From: Ideonella sp.
Lineage (GTDB): Bacteria > Pseudomonadota > Gammaproteobacteria > Burkholderiales > Burkholderiaceae_C
DNA length: 64,000 nucleotides
NCBI GenBank assembly: GCA_016721465.1
Contig: JADKIA010000033.1
Coordinates: forward strand, 62,001-126,000
Direction of reading: 5' to 3'
A program made the translations under genes and the position numbers. Positions 17,609 to 27,601 of this stretch are shown here, piece after piece (positions within the stretch are counted from its first letter, which is position 1; every line of letters starts with the position of its first letter). A model generated the notes under the pieces. That model was not told the origin of the DNA. It did no database searches and worked only from the letters and a program-made list of their open reading frames with translations.

Positions 17609-18838
17609 TTGACCGACGACCACGCCTTCACCCGATCGCTGCGCCTGATGGGCCTGGCGGCGTTTGCCGCGATGGCCTCGATGCGCTGGTGCGATGCGAT
17701 GCTGCCGGCGCTGTCGACCGAGTTCGCCGTCACGCCGGGGCAGGCGGCGCAGGTGGTGGCGGCGTTTGCCTTGTCCTACGGCGTGATGCAACTGGTGTAT
17801 GGGCCGCTGGGCGATCGGCTGGGCAAGCAGCGCCTGGTGTCCCTGGCTGCACTGGCCTGCACCTTGGGATCGGTGGCCTCGGCCCTGGCGCCCAGCCTGG
17901 GCTGGCTCACCGTGGCGCGCGCCCTGAGCGGCGCCACGGCCGCAGGTGTCGTGCCCATGACCATGGCCTGGATCGGCGACCGCGTGCCCTACGAGCACCG
18001 GCAAGCCGTGCTGGCGCGCCTGCTGGGCGCCACCGTCACCGGCATGATCGCCGGGCAGTGGCTGGGCGGCGTGTTTGCCGACACGGTGGGCTGGCGCTTC
18101 GGCTTTGCGGCGGTGGCGGTGGTGTTCGGCATCTCGGGTCTGGCCCTGCAGTGGAGCCTGCGGCAACTCGCTGCGTCGGCCCACGAGCAACACGATCCGA
18201 ATGGCGCGAGTTTCAGCCGCAAGGTGTTGGACGTGCTGGCCAACGCCGATGCGCGCCGCCTGATGTGGGTGGCCGGCATCGAAGGTGCACTGGCCTTCAG
18301 TGCGGTGGCCTTCATTCCCAGCCACCTTCACGCGAAGTTCGGGCTGTCGATGTCGGTGGCCGGCGGCATCGTGGCGCTGTATGGCGTGGGCGGACTGGTC
18401 TACAGCCGCAGCGCCGTGTGGCTGCTGGCGCGCATGGGCCAGTTGCCGATGGCCCGGACCGGTGGCTTCCTGATGGGCAGCTGCTGGGTGCTGCTGGCCT
18501 GGTGGCCCGATTGGCGCGTGGCGCCGCTGCTGTGCGGCGTGGGCGGCCTGGGCTTCTATATGCTGCACAACGTGCTGCAGACCCATGCCACGCAGGTCGT
18601 GCCGGCGGTGCGGGGCACGGCGGTATCGCTGTTTGCCTGCGCACTGTTCCTGGGCCAGTCGGTGGGTGTGTCGCTGTTCTCCTGGGTCGTGGACCGCTGG
18701 TCTGCGGCCGTGGCCCTGTCGATCTGCGGCCCGGGCTTGATGCTGTTGGGCGTGTACTTCGCAGCGCGCACATCGCACCCCAATGCGGCGTCGCCGGTGC
18801 CCACGCCACAATCCGGCGGCAATCTGCCTCCACGCTGA
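17609..18838 (+). CDS. MFS transporter (drug/metabolite exporter type)
   Basis: A 409-residue, 12-segment membrane protein of the major facilitator superfamily. The loop 2-3 motif GPLGDRLGKQR is at about residues 68-78. The first in-frame start is a TTG directly after the permease stop; an ATG at 17648 would shorten the protein by 13 residues and is equally possible. It follows the metal-transport genes without a gap, but nothing in the sequence shows that it moves metal. The substrate is unknown. Confidence 0.8.
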   Translation: MTDDHAFTRSLRLMGLAAFAAMASMRWCDAMLPALSTEFAVTPGQAAQVVAAFALSYGVMQLVYGPLGDRLGKQRLVSLAALACTLGSVASALAPSLGWLTVARALSGATAAGVVPMTMAWIGDRVPYEHRQAVLARLLGATVTGMIAGQWLGGVFADTVGWRFGFAAVAVVFGISGLALQWSLRQLAASAHEQHDPNGASFSRKVLDVLANADARRLMWVAGIEGALAFSAVAFIPSHLHAKFGLSMSVAGGIVALYGVGGLVYSRSAVWLLARMGQLPMARTGGFLMGSCWVLLAWWPDWRVAPLLCGVGGLGFYMLHNVLQTHATQVVPAVRGTAVSLFACALFLGQSVGVSLFSWVVDRWSAAVALSICGPGLMLLGVYFAARTSHPNAASPVPTPQSGGNLPPR

Positions 18839-18866
18839 GCCTGCCACGTTGTACCGACGGACCGAC

Positions 18867-20024
18867 ATGAAACCTGCCGAAACCTACGCCGACATCCGCG
18901 ATGGCGTGCGCGCCCTTTGCGCCGAGTTCCCGGACGAGTACCACCGCAAGGTCGACGCCGAGCGCGCCTACCCGGCGGCCTTCGTCGAGGCGCTGACCAA
19001 GGCCGGCTGGCTGGCCGCGATGATCCCGCAGGAGTTCGGCGGCTCGGGCCTGGGGCTGGCCGAGGCCTCGGTGATCATGGAGGAGATCAACCGCTGTGGC
19101 GGCAACTCCGGCGCCTGCCACGGCCAGATGTACAACATGGGCACGCTGCTGCGCCATGGCAGCGAGGTGCAGAAGCAGCGCTACCTGCCGCCCATCGCCA
19201 GCGGCGCGCTGCGCCTGCAGAGCATGGGCGTCACCGAGCCCAGCACCGGCACCGACACCACCAAGATCAAGACCACGGCCGTCAAGCGTGGCGACCGCTA
19301 CGTGGTCAATGGCCAGAAGGTGTGGATCTCGCGCATCCAGCACAGCGACCTGATGATCCTGCTGGCGCGCACCACGCCGCTGGCCTCAGTGGCAAAGAAG
19401 AGCGAAGGCATGTCGATCTTCATCGTCGACCTGCGTGATTCGATCGGCAAGGGCCTCAGCGTGCAGCCGATCCCCAACATGGTCAACCACGAGACCAACG
19501 AGCTGTTCTTCGAGGACCTGGAGATCCCGGCCGAGAACCTGATCGGCCAGGAAGGCCAGGGTTTCAAGTACATCCTCGACGGGCTGAACGCCGAGCGCAC
19601 GCTCATTGCCGCGGAATGCATCGGCGACGGCCGCTGGTTCATCGACCGCATCAGCGCCTACGTGAAAGACCGCGTGGTCTTCGGCCGCCCCATCGGCCAG
19701 AACCAGGGCGTTCAGTTCCCCATCGCCGAGGCGCACATCGAAGTGCAGGCCGCTGACTTGATGCGTTGGCAGGCTTGCACGCTGTACGACGCGCGCCAGC
19801 CCTGCGGCACCCAGGCCAACATGGCCAAGTACCTGGCGGCCAAGGCCAGCTGGGAGGCGGCCAACGCCTGCCTGCAGTTTCATGGCGGATTCGGTTTCGC
19901 CTGCGAATACGACGTCGAGCGCAAGTTCCGCGAGACGCGCCTGTACCAGGTGGCACCGATCTCGACCAACCTGATCCTGAGCTACGTGGCCGAGCACGTG
20001 CTGGGCCTGCCGCGCAGTTTCTGA
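18867..20024 (+). CDS. Acyl-CoA dehydrogenase family protein
   Basis: A 385-residue FAD enzyme with the acyl-CoA dehydrogenase order of N-terminal helical, beta-barrel and C-terminal helical domains. It shows GVTEPSTGTDTTKIKTTA (FAD/substrate-binding segment), NGQKVWISRIQHSDL and the C-terminal QFHGGFGFACEYDVER. The enzyme would introduce a 2,3 double bond into an acyl-CoA in the cytoplasm. No electron-transfer flavoprotein or CoA ligase gene is adjacent, so the substrate cannot be inferred. Confidence 0.88.
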   Translation: MKPAETYADIRDGVRALCAEFPDEYHRKVDAERAYPAAFVEALTKAGWLAAMIPQEFGGSGLGLAEASVIMEEINRCGGNSGACHGQMYNMGTLLRHGSEVQKQRYLPPIASGALRLQSMGVTEPSTGTDTTKIKTTAVKRGDRYVVNGQKVWISRIQHSDLMILLARTTPLASVAKKSEGMSIFIVDLRDSIGKGLSVQPIPNMVNHETNELFFEDLEIPAENLIGQEGQGFKYILDGLNAERTLIAAECIGDGRWFIDRISAYVKDRVVFGRPIGQNQGVQFPIAEAHIEVQAADLMRWQACTLYDARQPCGTQANMAKYLAAKASWEAANACLQFHGGFGFACEYDVERKFRETRLYQVAPISTNLILSYVAEHVLGLPRSF

Positions 20025-20209
20025 GCGCCCCAAGGACGCCGCCAGTCCCACCGAGCGCTTGCACCGGGGGCGACCAGGTGCCGGTGGCCATCCCCGCGCA
20101 GGCCAATCGGTTGGGATGCCGCCGCGAAGGCCGAGGGATCGACCGCATGGTCCAGGTGCCGCGACTGCGGCACAGTGGGGGCTTTCGCCACCCAACCGAA
20201 TCCCACGCC

Positions 20210-21487
20210 ATGCGCCGTATCGCACCTGCATCTGCATCTGCACCTGCCCTTGCCCAGTCCCTGCTCATGGTCGCGTTGGCGGCCGGCTTCGGTCTGTCCG
20301 CCCATGCGGCCGACGAGAAGATCCTCGCTGCCGCACGCGAGGCGCAGCCCAAGGTGATCGAGGCCTTGCGCGAGATGGTGGCCATCGAATCGGGCACCAT
20401 GGACCCCGCTGGCCTGGCCAAGATGGCCGACGATGTGGAGCGGCGCCTGAAAGCGCTGGGCGCCGCGGTGGAGCGCCGCAAGACCAGCGCCGGCAACAGC
20501 GACGTGCTGGTGGCCCGCTTCACCGGCACCGGCAGACGCAAGCTGATGCTGTTGGGCCACATGGACACGGTCTACTGGCCGGGCACCATCGAGAAGCAGC
20601 CGTACAAGCAGGAGGGCAACCGCCTCTACGGCCCGGGCATCGCCGATGACAAGGGCGGCATCGCCGTGATGCTCCACGCGGTGGATCTGCTGCACCGCAG
20701 CGGCTGGCGCGACTACGCGCGGCTCACGCTGCTGTTCAATGGCGACGAGGAGTCCGGCTCCAACGGCTCGGGCGACATGATCTCGGCGCTGGCCGACGAG
20801 CACGACTCGGTGCTGTCCTTCGAGCCCACCTCGACCACCGACACGCCGCAAGGCGAGGGCGTGCTGCTCAACGCGGCCGGCGCCACCAGCCTGACCATGC
20901 AGGTCAAGGGCCGTTCGGCCCATGCCGGGGCAGCGCCGCAACTGGGACGCAACGCGCTGATCGAGGCCGCGCACCAGATGCTGCAGACGCAGGATGTGGC
21001 CAAGGGCGTGCCCGGTGCGCAATTGAACTGGACCACGCTGGAAACGGGCAAGACCCGCAACCAGATCCCCGAGTTGGCCACGGCCGGTGCCGACGTGCGC
21101 CTGACGCAGGCCAACGCCGGCGAGCAACTGCTGGGGGCGATGCGGGCCAAGGTGGCCGAGGGCAAGCGTGTGCCCGACACCGAGGTGACCCTGACCCTGG
21201 CCAAGGGCCGCCCACCCTTCGTCGGCGACGCGCGCACGATGGCCCTGGCCAAGCGAGCCCAGGCCATCTACGCCGAGCTCGATGGCCGCAAGCTGGCGCT
21301 GCACCCGATCACCGGTGGTGGCACCGATGCGGGCTTTGCCGGTCGCTCGGGCAAGGCGGCGGTGCTGGAAAGCATGGGCCTGCCCGGCGCGGGCTACCAC
21401 GCCCGCGACGAATACATCCAGATCGACACCATCGTGCCGCGTCTGTACCTCACCTGCCGCATGCTGGTGGAGCTGGGGCGCGAGTAA
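20210..21487 (+). CDS. Periplasmic M20 metallopeptidase (glutamate carboxypeptidase type)
   Basis: A 425-residue protein with a signal peptide ending AHAA at about residue 33. It has the M20 zinc-binding set: GHMDTVY (His, Asp), GIADDKGG (bridging Asp), NGDEESGS (catalytic Glu), FEPT, and a late His in GAGYHARDEY. This matches carboxypeptidase G2-like enzymes that cleave C-terminal glutamate from folates or peptides. The dimerisation lid lies at about 210-330. It stands alone; the 185 bp upstream hold no other gene. Confidence 0.85.
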   Translation: MRRIAPASASAPALAQSLLMVALAAGFGLSAHAADEKILAAAREAQPKVIEALREMVAIESGTMDPAGLAKMADDVERRLKALGAAVERRKTSAGNSDVLVARFTGTGRRKLMLLGHMDTVYWPGTIEKQPYKQEGNRLYGPGIADDKGGIAVMLHAVDLLHRSGWRDYARLTLLFNGDEESGSNGSGDMISALADEHDSVLSFEPTSTTDTPQGEGVLLNAAGATSLTMQVKGRSAHAGAAPQLGRNALIEAAHQMLQTQDVAKGVPGAQLNWTTLETGKTRNQIPELATAGADVRLTQANAGEQLLGAMRAKVAEGKRVPDTEVTLTLAKGRPPFVGDARTMALAKRAQAIYAELDGRKLALHPITGGGTDAGFAGRSGKAAVLESMGLPGAGYHARDEYIQIDTIVPRLYLTCRMLVELGRE

Positions 21488-21679
21488 CCCGCATCGGCAT
21501 CGTCCGCATCGGACGTGGCAAGATGGCTCCCCAGCGCTGTTTGCCACCGTCGTTCTGAACAACGGGCACCGGCCGGCGCCACGGGTGACTGCAGTGCTGG
21601 GTGCGCCTGAGTCGATTCCCCTCGTATGGCGGCCCTCAGTCACGAGCTGAACGGGACGCGTTGTTTTCGGACTATCTTG

Positions 21680-22846
21680 ATGCCACGTCCTTGCCTTGCG
21701 CTGGCGCGCCGATCGCGTGCGGCGGGCCTTTTCACCACATGGGCCCTGCTGTCGGCCCTGGCGCCCTGGGCCCGGGCGGCCGAGCCGGCGGCATCCATGC
21801 CGGCGGGCCGACCCGCGCTGACGGTCACGCTCACCGCGCCACAGCGGGCCGATTGGCCGCTGCGCTTGGCCGGTTCGGGCGGCATCGCCGCGTGGCAGGA
21901 GGTGGTGGTGGCCTCCGAGGTGGGTGGCTGGCGCCTGGTGGAGGTGGCCGCGCAGGTGGGCGACGTGGTGCGGCGCGGGCAGCTGCTGGCGCGCCTGTCC
22001 ACCGACATGGTCAACGCCGACCTCGCGCAAAGCCGCGCCAGCGTGGCCGAGGCCAAGGCGCTGCTGGCCGAGGCCCGGGCCAACGCCGATCGGGCACGCG
22101 AGCTCAAACCCACCGGCGTCTACAGCCTGCAGCAGACGCAAGCCATCCTCACGGCCGAGGAGACCGCCAAGGCGCGCTTGCTGGCCCTGGAAGCGCGCAT
22201 CCAGTCCGACCAGGTGCGCTTGGCGCAGACGCGCATCGTCGCGCCCGACGACGGCATCATTTCCGCCCGCAATGCGCTCGAGGGCGCGGTGGCGCAGCCG
22301 GGGCAGGAGCTGTTCCGCCTGATCCGCCGCGGTCGGCTCGAGTGGCGCGCCGAAGTGAGTGCGGCCGACCTGTCGCGGGTCAAACCCGGCATGCTGGCCA
22401 ATCTCTCCACACCGAGCGGGCAGGCGGTGAAAGGCACGGTGCGCGTGGTCGCCCCCACGGTGGATGCCGCCACGCGCAATGGCCAGGTGTTGATCGACCT
22501 TGCGCCGGGCAGCGACGCCAAGCCTGGCATGTTCGCGCGCGGCGAGATCGACGTGGGTCAGGCCAGTGGTTGGACGCTGCCACAGACCGCCGTGATCCTG
22601 CGTGACGGCTTCAGCAGCGTGATGCGCGTGGGCGCCGACGCCCGCGTGAGCCAGCTCAAGGTGACGCTGGGCCGGCGCAGCGGTGACCGCGTGGAGATCG
22701 TCTCGGGCTTGGCCCAAGACGCTCGCGTGGTGCTCAATGGTGGCGCCTTCCTGGCCGATGGCGATCTGGTGAAGGTGGTGGACGCCGCGCCGGCCGTGCC
22801 GCCCAAGGCCCCCGCTGCGGCGGCTTCAGCCGCCGGCAAGCGTTGA
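21680..22846 (+). CDS. RND efflux periplasmic adaptor (membrane fusion protein)
   Basis: A 388-residue adaptor with an N-terminal hydrophobic leader (about 1-33, ending ARA), a lipoyl/barrel-sandwich half motif (VVVASEVGGWRLVEVAAQVGDVV), an alpha-helical hairpin (about 105-185), the second lipoyl half (RIVAPDDGIISARNALEGA) and a beta-barrel with a membrane-proximal domain. It bridges the inner-membrane pump encoded 16 bp downstream to an outer-membrane channel not encoded here. The ATG at 21680 is chosen because it starts the leader; a longer reading from 21626 adds no conserved sequence. Confidence 0.88.
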   Translation: MPRPCLALARRSRAAGLFTTWALLSALAPWARAAEPAASMPAGRPALTVTLTAPQRADWPLRLAGSGGIAAWQEVVVASEVGGWRLVEVAAQVGDVVRRGQLLARLSTDMVNADLAQSRASVAEAKALLAEARANADRARELKPTGVYSLQQTQAILTAEETAKARLLALEARIQSDQVRLAQTRIVAPDDGIISARNALEGAVAQPGQELFRLIRRGRLEWRAEVSAADLSRVKPGMLANLSTPSGQAVKGTVRVVAPTVDAATRNGQVLIDLAPGSDAKPGMFARGEIDVGQASGWTLPQTAVILRDGFSSVMRVGADARVSQLKVTLGRRSGDRVEIVSGLAQDARVVLNGGAFLADGDLVKVVDAAPAVPPKAPAAAASAAGKR

Positions 22847-22862
22847 ACAGGCAAGCCGCACG

Positions 22863-25800
22863 ATGAACGTCTCGGCCTGGTCCATCCGCAACCCGATCCC
22901 GGCAATCCTGCTGTTCATCCTGCTCACGCTGGCCGGCCTGCTGGGCTATCGCGCCATGAAGGTGCAGAACTTCCCGGACATCGAGCTGCCCATGGTCACC
23001 GTCACCGCGGCGCTGCCCGGTGCGGCGCCGGGGCAGCTGGAGTCCGAGGTGGCGCGCAAGATCGAGAACTCGATCGCGTCGATCCAGGGCATCAAGCACA
23101 CCTACGCCAACATCACCGACGGCCTGGTGGCCACCACCGCCGAGTTCCGGCTGGAGAAACCCTCGCAGGAGGCGGTGGACGACGTGCGCGCTGCGGTGTC
23201 GCGGGTGCGCTCGGACCTGCCCGGCGATCTGCGCGATCCGGTGGTCACCAAGGCCGATCTGGCCGGCTCGCCCATCCTCACCTACACAGTGTCGTCGGCG
23301 CGCATGGACGACGAGGGCCTGAGCTGGTTCGTTGATCACGAGGTGGCCCGCACCTTGCTGGCGGTGCGTGGCGTGGGGGCCGTCAGCCGGGTCGGTGGCG
23401 TCACGCGCGAGGTGCGCATCGAACTCGACCCGGCGCGCTTGCTGGCCCTGAACACCAGCGCCGCCGACATCTCGCGCCAGTTGCGCCAGGTGCAGCAGGA
23501 CGCCTCGGGTGGCCGGGCCGATGTGGGCGGTGCCGAGCAATCGATGCGCCTGCTGGCCACGGTGGCCTCGGCCGACGAGCTGGGCCGCATGGACATCGCG
23601 CTGGGCGATGGACGCCGGGTGCGTCTGGACCAGGTGGCCACGGTCATCGACACGGTGGCGGAGCCCCGCTCGCTGGCGCTGCTCAATGGCCAGGCGGTGG
23701 TGGCCTTCGAGATCACGCGCAGCAAGGGGGCGGGCGACTTGGACGTGGCGCAGGGCGTGCGCGCGGCGCTCCAGGTGATGAAGCAGCAGCACCCCGACAT
23801 CGCCGTCACCGAGGCCTTCAACTTCGTCGATGCGGTGGAGGAAAGCTTCAACGGCTCGATGATGCTGATGTACGAGGGCGCGGCACTGGCGGTGCTGGTG
23901 GTGTGGCTGTTCCTGCGCGACTGGCGGGCCACGCTGGTGGCGGCTGCCGCGCTGCCCTTGTCGGCGATCCCGACGTTTGTCGTGATGTGGTTGCTGGGTT
24001 TCTCGCTCAACAGCGTGACGCTGATTTCACTGTCGCTGGTGGTGGGCATCCTCGTCGACGATGCCATCGTCGAGATCGAGAACATCATGCGTCACCTGCG
24101 CGCGGGCAAGACACCGTTCGTGGCGGCGATGGAGGCCGCCGACGAGATCGGCATGGCGGTGATCGCCACCACCTTCACCTTGATTGCGGTGTTCCTGCCC
24201 ACGGCCTTCATGACCGGCATCGTGGGCCGCTTCTTCGTGCAGTTTGGCTGGACGGCGGCGGTGGCGGTGTTCTTCTCGCTGGCCGTCGCTCGGCTGCTCA
24301 CGCCGATGATGGCCGCGTACATCCTGCACGCCATCCCGGGAGGCGAACAAGCGCCGCCGCGCTGGCTGCAGTGGTATGGCCGCTGGGCGGCGTGGTGCCT
24401 GCGCCACCGCTGGTGGACACTGGCCGCCACGGCCGTGTTCTTCGTCGGCTCCTTCGCCCTCGTGACCAGCTTGCACACCGGCTTCATCCCGCCGGACGAT
24501 CTGTCGCAGACCCAGGTGCATGTGACGCTGCCGCCGGGGTCCACGCTCGCGCAGACGCGGGCGGTGGCCGAATCGGCGCGGGCCGTGGTGCAGGCCAACC
24601 CACAGGTCCGCATGATCTACACCGCCATTGGTGGCGGCGCCACCGGCGGCGACCCATTTGCCGGCCCGGGCGTTTCCGATGTGCGCAAGGCCGTGCTCAC
24701 GATCAACCTGACCCAGCGCGGCGAGCGGCCGGGCCTGTCCAAGCAGGCCATCGAGACCCAGTTGCGCGAGGCGCTCGTCGCGGTGCCCGGTGCGCGTGTG
24801 CGGGTCGGGCTGGGCGGCTCTTCCGAGAAGTTTGCGCTGGTGTTGTCGGGCGATGATGGCCGGGTGTTGGGCGAGCATGCAGCGCAGGTGGAGCGTGAAT
24901 TGCGCAGCATCCCCGGCATCGGCGCGGTCACTTCCTCGGCCGGTCTGCAGCGACCGGAGTTGATCGTGCGACCCGACTTCGCGCGCATGGCCGACCTGGG
25001 CGTCACCTCTGCGGCCATCGCCGACACGCTGCGCGTGGCCACCACCGGTGACTATGACCAGGGCCTGGCCAAGCTCAACCTGCCGCAGCGCCAGGTGCCC
25101 CTGGTGGTGCGCCTGCCCGCCAGCGCTCGCGCCGATCTCGATCTGCTCTCGCGCCTGCCGGTGCCCGGCGCGCGAGGGCCGGTGCGCCTGGGCAACGTGG
25201 CCGCTTTGAGCATCGAATCCGGGCCTGCGCAATTGGATCGTTATGACCGGCAACGCAATGTCAACTTCGACCTGGAACTCAACGGCATGCCGCTGGGCGA
25301 GGTGGAGGCCCAGGCCTTGGCCCTGCCCAGCCTGAGCAAGCTGCCATCGGGCGTCACCCGCGCGGCGGTGGGCGACGCCGAGGCCATGGCCGAGCTGTTC
25401 AACGGCTTCGGCCTGGCCATGATCGCGGGCGTGCTGTGCATCTACGCGGTGCTGGTGCTGCTGTTCAAGGACTTCGTGCAGCCGGTCACCATCCTCGCGG
25501 CGCTGGTGCTGTCGGTGCCCGGCGCGTTCCTGGCACTGTTCCTGACCAACACCGCGCTGTCCATGCCCTCGATGATCGGCATGATCATGCTGATGGGCAT
25601 CGCCACCAAGAATTCCATCCTGCTGGTGGACTACGTGGTGCTGGCCCGGCGCGAGCACGGCCTGAACCGCTGGGATGCGTTGCTGGATGCGTGCATGAAG
25701 CGCGCCCGCCCCATCGTGATGACCACCATTGCCATGGGCGCCGGCATGATGCCCATCGCGCTGGGCTTCGGTGCCGATCCGAGTTTTCGTGCGCCGATGG

Positions 25801-25961
25801 CCATCGTGGTGATCGGCGGGCTGATCACCAGCACCTTCCTGAGCCTGCTGGTGATCCCCGTGGTGTTCACCTTCGTGGACGACGCGGTGCAGGCTTCGAA
25901 GCGCTGGCTGAGGCGGCGCAAGCCGCCGCCGGCGCTGCCGGCCAACGCGCCTTCGGCCTGA
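22863..25961 (+). CDS. RND-family efflux pump inner-membrane subunit
   Basis: A 1032-residue transporter of the AcrB/CzcA superfamily with a 12-TM layout and two large periplasmic loops. It opens NPIPAILLFILLTLAGLLGY. VGILVDDAIVEIENIMRHL in TM4 carries the proton-relay Asp residues, and FIPPDDLSQ begins the second porter domain. The TM4 motif and the divergent loops place it nearer the hydrophobe/multidrug (HAE) group than the heavy-metal group. It forms a two-gene unit with the adaptor; no outer-membrane factor or regulator is adjacent. Confidence 0.92.
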   Translation: MNVSAWSIRNPIPAILLFILLTLAGLLGYRAMKVQNFPDIELPMVTVTAALPGAAPGQLESEVARKIENSIASIQGIKHTYANITDGLVATTAEFRLEKPSQEAVDDVRAAVSRVRSDLPGDLRDPVVTKADLAGSPILTYTVSSARMDDEGLSWFVDHEVARTLLAVRGVGAVSRVGGVTREVRIELDPARLLALNTSAADISRQLRQVQQDASGGRADVGGAEQSMRLLATVASADELGRMDIALGDGRRVRLDQVATVIDTVAEPRSLALLNGQAVVAFEITRSKGAGDLDVAQGVRAALQVMKQQHPDIAVTEAFNFVDAVEESFNGSMMLMYEGAALAVLVVWLFLRDWRATLVAAAALPLSAIPTFVVMWLLGFSLNSVTLISLSLVVGILVDDAIVEIENIMRHLRAGKTPFVAAMEAADEIGMAVIATTFTLIAVFLPTAFMTGIVGRFFVQFGWTAAVAVFFSLAVARLLTPMMAAYILHAIPGGEQAPPRWLQWYGRWAAWCLRHRWWTLAATAVFFVGSFALVTSLHTGFIPPDDLSQTQVHVTLPPGSTLAQTRAVAESARAVVQANPQVRMIYTAIGGGATGGDPFAGPGVSDVRKAVLTINLTQRGERPGLSKQAIETQLREALVAVPGARVRVGLGGSSEKFALVLSGDDGRVLGEHAAQVERELRSIPGIGAVTSSAGLQRPELIVRPDFARMADLGVTSAAIADTLRVATTGDYDQGLAKLNLPQRQVPLVVRLPASARADLDLLSRLPVPGARGPVRLGNVAALSIESGPAQLDRYDRQRNVNFDLELNGMPLGEVEAQALALPSLSKLPSGVTRAAVGDAEAMAELFNGFGLAMIAGVLCIYAVLVLLFKDFVQPVTILAALVLSVPGAFLALFLTNTALSMPSMIGMIMLMGIATKNSILLVDYVVLARREHGLNRWDALLDACMKRARPIVMTTIAMGAGMMPIALGFGADPSFRAPMAIVVIGGLITSTFLSLLVIPVVFTFVDDAVQASKRWLRRRKPPPALPANAPSA

Positions 25962-26004
25962 TCGACTGGGGCACGGCGCGCGATTCTGGCGCCGGCCGGA
26001 TCGC

Positions 26005-27558
26005 TCACTGCGCGAACAGCGCCTGGTGCTGCTCGCGCAGCAGGTTCTTCTGCACCTTGCCCATGGCATTGCGAGGCAGGTCGGGCACCACGAACAAGTG
26101 CTTGGGCACCTTGAAGTTGGCGATCTTGCCTTTGAGCTCGGCCACGATGGCCGGCCCGTCGAGTCGGGCGCCGGGCTTGGCCACCACCACCGCGACGACG
26201 CCTTCACCGAAGTCCGGGTGCGGCACACCGATCACGGCCGACTCGGCCACGCCGGGCAGGTCGTTGATGGTGGATTCGATCTCGGCCGGGTAGACGTTGT
26301 AGCCACCGCTGATGATCAGGTCCTTGCTGCGGCCGACAATGGTGACGTAGCCACGCTCGTCGATCCTGCCCACGTCGCCGGTCTTGAACCAGCCATCGGA
26401 AGTGAACTCCTCCTTGGTCTTCTCCGGCATGCGCCAGTAGCCGGCAAACACGTTGGGGCCGCTCACCTCGATGCCGCCGATGTCGCCCGTGGGGCAGGGA
26501 CGGCCCTGGTCGTCGCGCACGCGCACACCGACGCCGGGCAGCGGGAAGCCCACGGTGCCGCCACGTCGCTCGCCCAGTCGTGCGTCGCAGGGGTTGGAGG
26601 TCAGCATCACCGTCTCGCTCATGCCGTAGCGCTCGAGGATGGTGTGGCCGGTGCGCGAGCGCCAGTCGTTGAAGGTCTCGGTGAGCAGCGGCGCCGATCC
26701 GCTGATGAACAGGCGCATGTGGGCACAGGCCTCGGGCGAGAGGGCCGCTTCGGCCAGCATGCGCACGTACAGCGTGGGCACGCCCATGAACACCGTGGCT
26801 TCCTTGAAGCGCGCGATGGTGGCCTTCGGGTCGTACCTGCCGAACCAGATCATCCTGCTGCCATTGAGCAGTGCAGCGTGCGAGGCCACGAACAGCCCGT
26901 GCACATGAAAGATGGGCAGCGCGTGGATCAGCACATCGCCCGGCTTCCAGCCCCAGTAGTCCTTCAGCACCAGCGCGTTTTGAGCCAAGTTTCCGTGGCT
27001 GAGCATGGCGCCCTTGCTGCGCCCGGTCGTGCCGCTGGTGTAGAGGATGGCGGCGAGGTCGCCGTCCTGGGCGAAGGCCGGCGCGTGCTGGTCGCTGCAA
27101 TGGGCGGCGCGTTCGAGCAGCGAGCCCGCCCGATCGTCCCCGAGCGTGAACACGTTCCTGGTGCCGGCCTTGAAGGCGATGCGGCTCACCCAGCTGAAGT
27201 TCTTCGGCGAGCACACCACCACGGCAGGCTCGGCGTTGCCGATGAAATACTCGATTTCACTGGCCTGGTAGGCGGTGTTCAGCGGCAGATAAACATAACC
27301 TGCACGAAGCACGGCCAGGTAGAGCATCAAGGCCTCGACGCTCTTTTCGGTCTGCACCGCCACGCGCGAGCCCGCCGGCAGCTTCAAACCGGCCAGCAGG
27401 TTGGCGATCATCGCGGTGGCGCGGTCCAGGTCGCGCCAGGTGTAGTACAGCGGCGTGAACGCCGTGCCGGCGGGGCCGTCCGCGGTCTCGATGGCCACCG
27501 TGTCCAGGTCGGCCGGGAAGCCGGCGCGCAGCGCCGCGAAGAGGTTCTGGTTCGTCAT
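26005..27558 (-). CDS. Malonyl-CoA synthetase-like acyl-CoA ligase
   Basis: A 517-residue AMP-forming ligase of the ANL superfamily with the P-loop YTSGTTGRSKG, ERYGMSE (A5), GWFKTGDVGR (A7), GRSKDLIISGGYNVYP and the C-terminal catalytic Lys in RNAMGKVQKN. The overall pattern (VFMGVPTLYVRML, GMSETVMLTSNP) resembles MatB malonate-CoA ligases, which make malonyl-CoA from malonate. A Bug-type carboxylate receptor gene lies 43 bp upstream on the same strand, which supports use of a di- or tricarboxylate. The exact substrate is inferred. Confidence 0.8.
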   Translation of the reverse strand: MTNQNLFAALRAGFPADLDTVAIETADGPAGTAFTPLYYTWRDLDRATAMIANLLAGLKLPAGSRVAVQTEKSVEALMLYLAVLRAGYVYLPLNTAYQASEIEYFIGNAEPAVVVCSPKNFSWVSRIAFKAGTRNVFTLGDDRAGSLLERAAHCSDQHAPAFAQDGDLAAILYTSGTTGRSKGAMLSHGNLAQNALVLKDYWGWKPGDVLIHALPIFHVHGLFVASHAALLNGSRMIWFGRYDPKATIARFKEATVFMGVPTLYVRMLAEAALSPEACAHMRLFISGSAPLLTETFNDWRSRTGHTILERYGMSETVMLTSNPCDARLGERRGGTVGFPLPGVGVRVRDDQGRPCPTGDIGGIEVSGPNVFAGYWRMPEKTKEEFTSDGWFKTGDVGRIDERGYVTIVGRSKDLIISGGYNVYPAEIESTINDLPGVAESAVIGVPHPDFGEGVVAVVVAKPGARLDGPAIVAELKGKIANFKVPKHLFVVPDLPRNAMGKVQKNLLREQHQALFAQ

Positions 27559-27601
27559 CGTCAACCACCCACTGGAGGAACAGGCAACGGGCCGCGGCCC
27601 G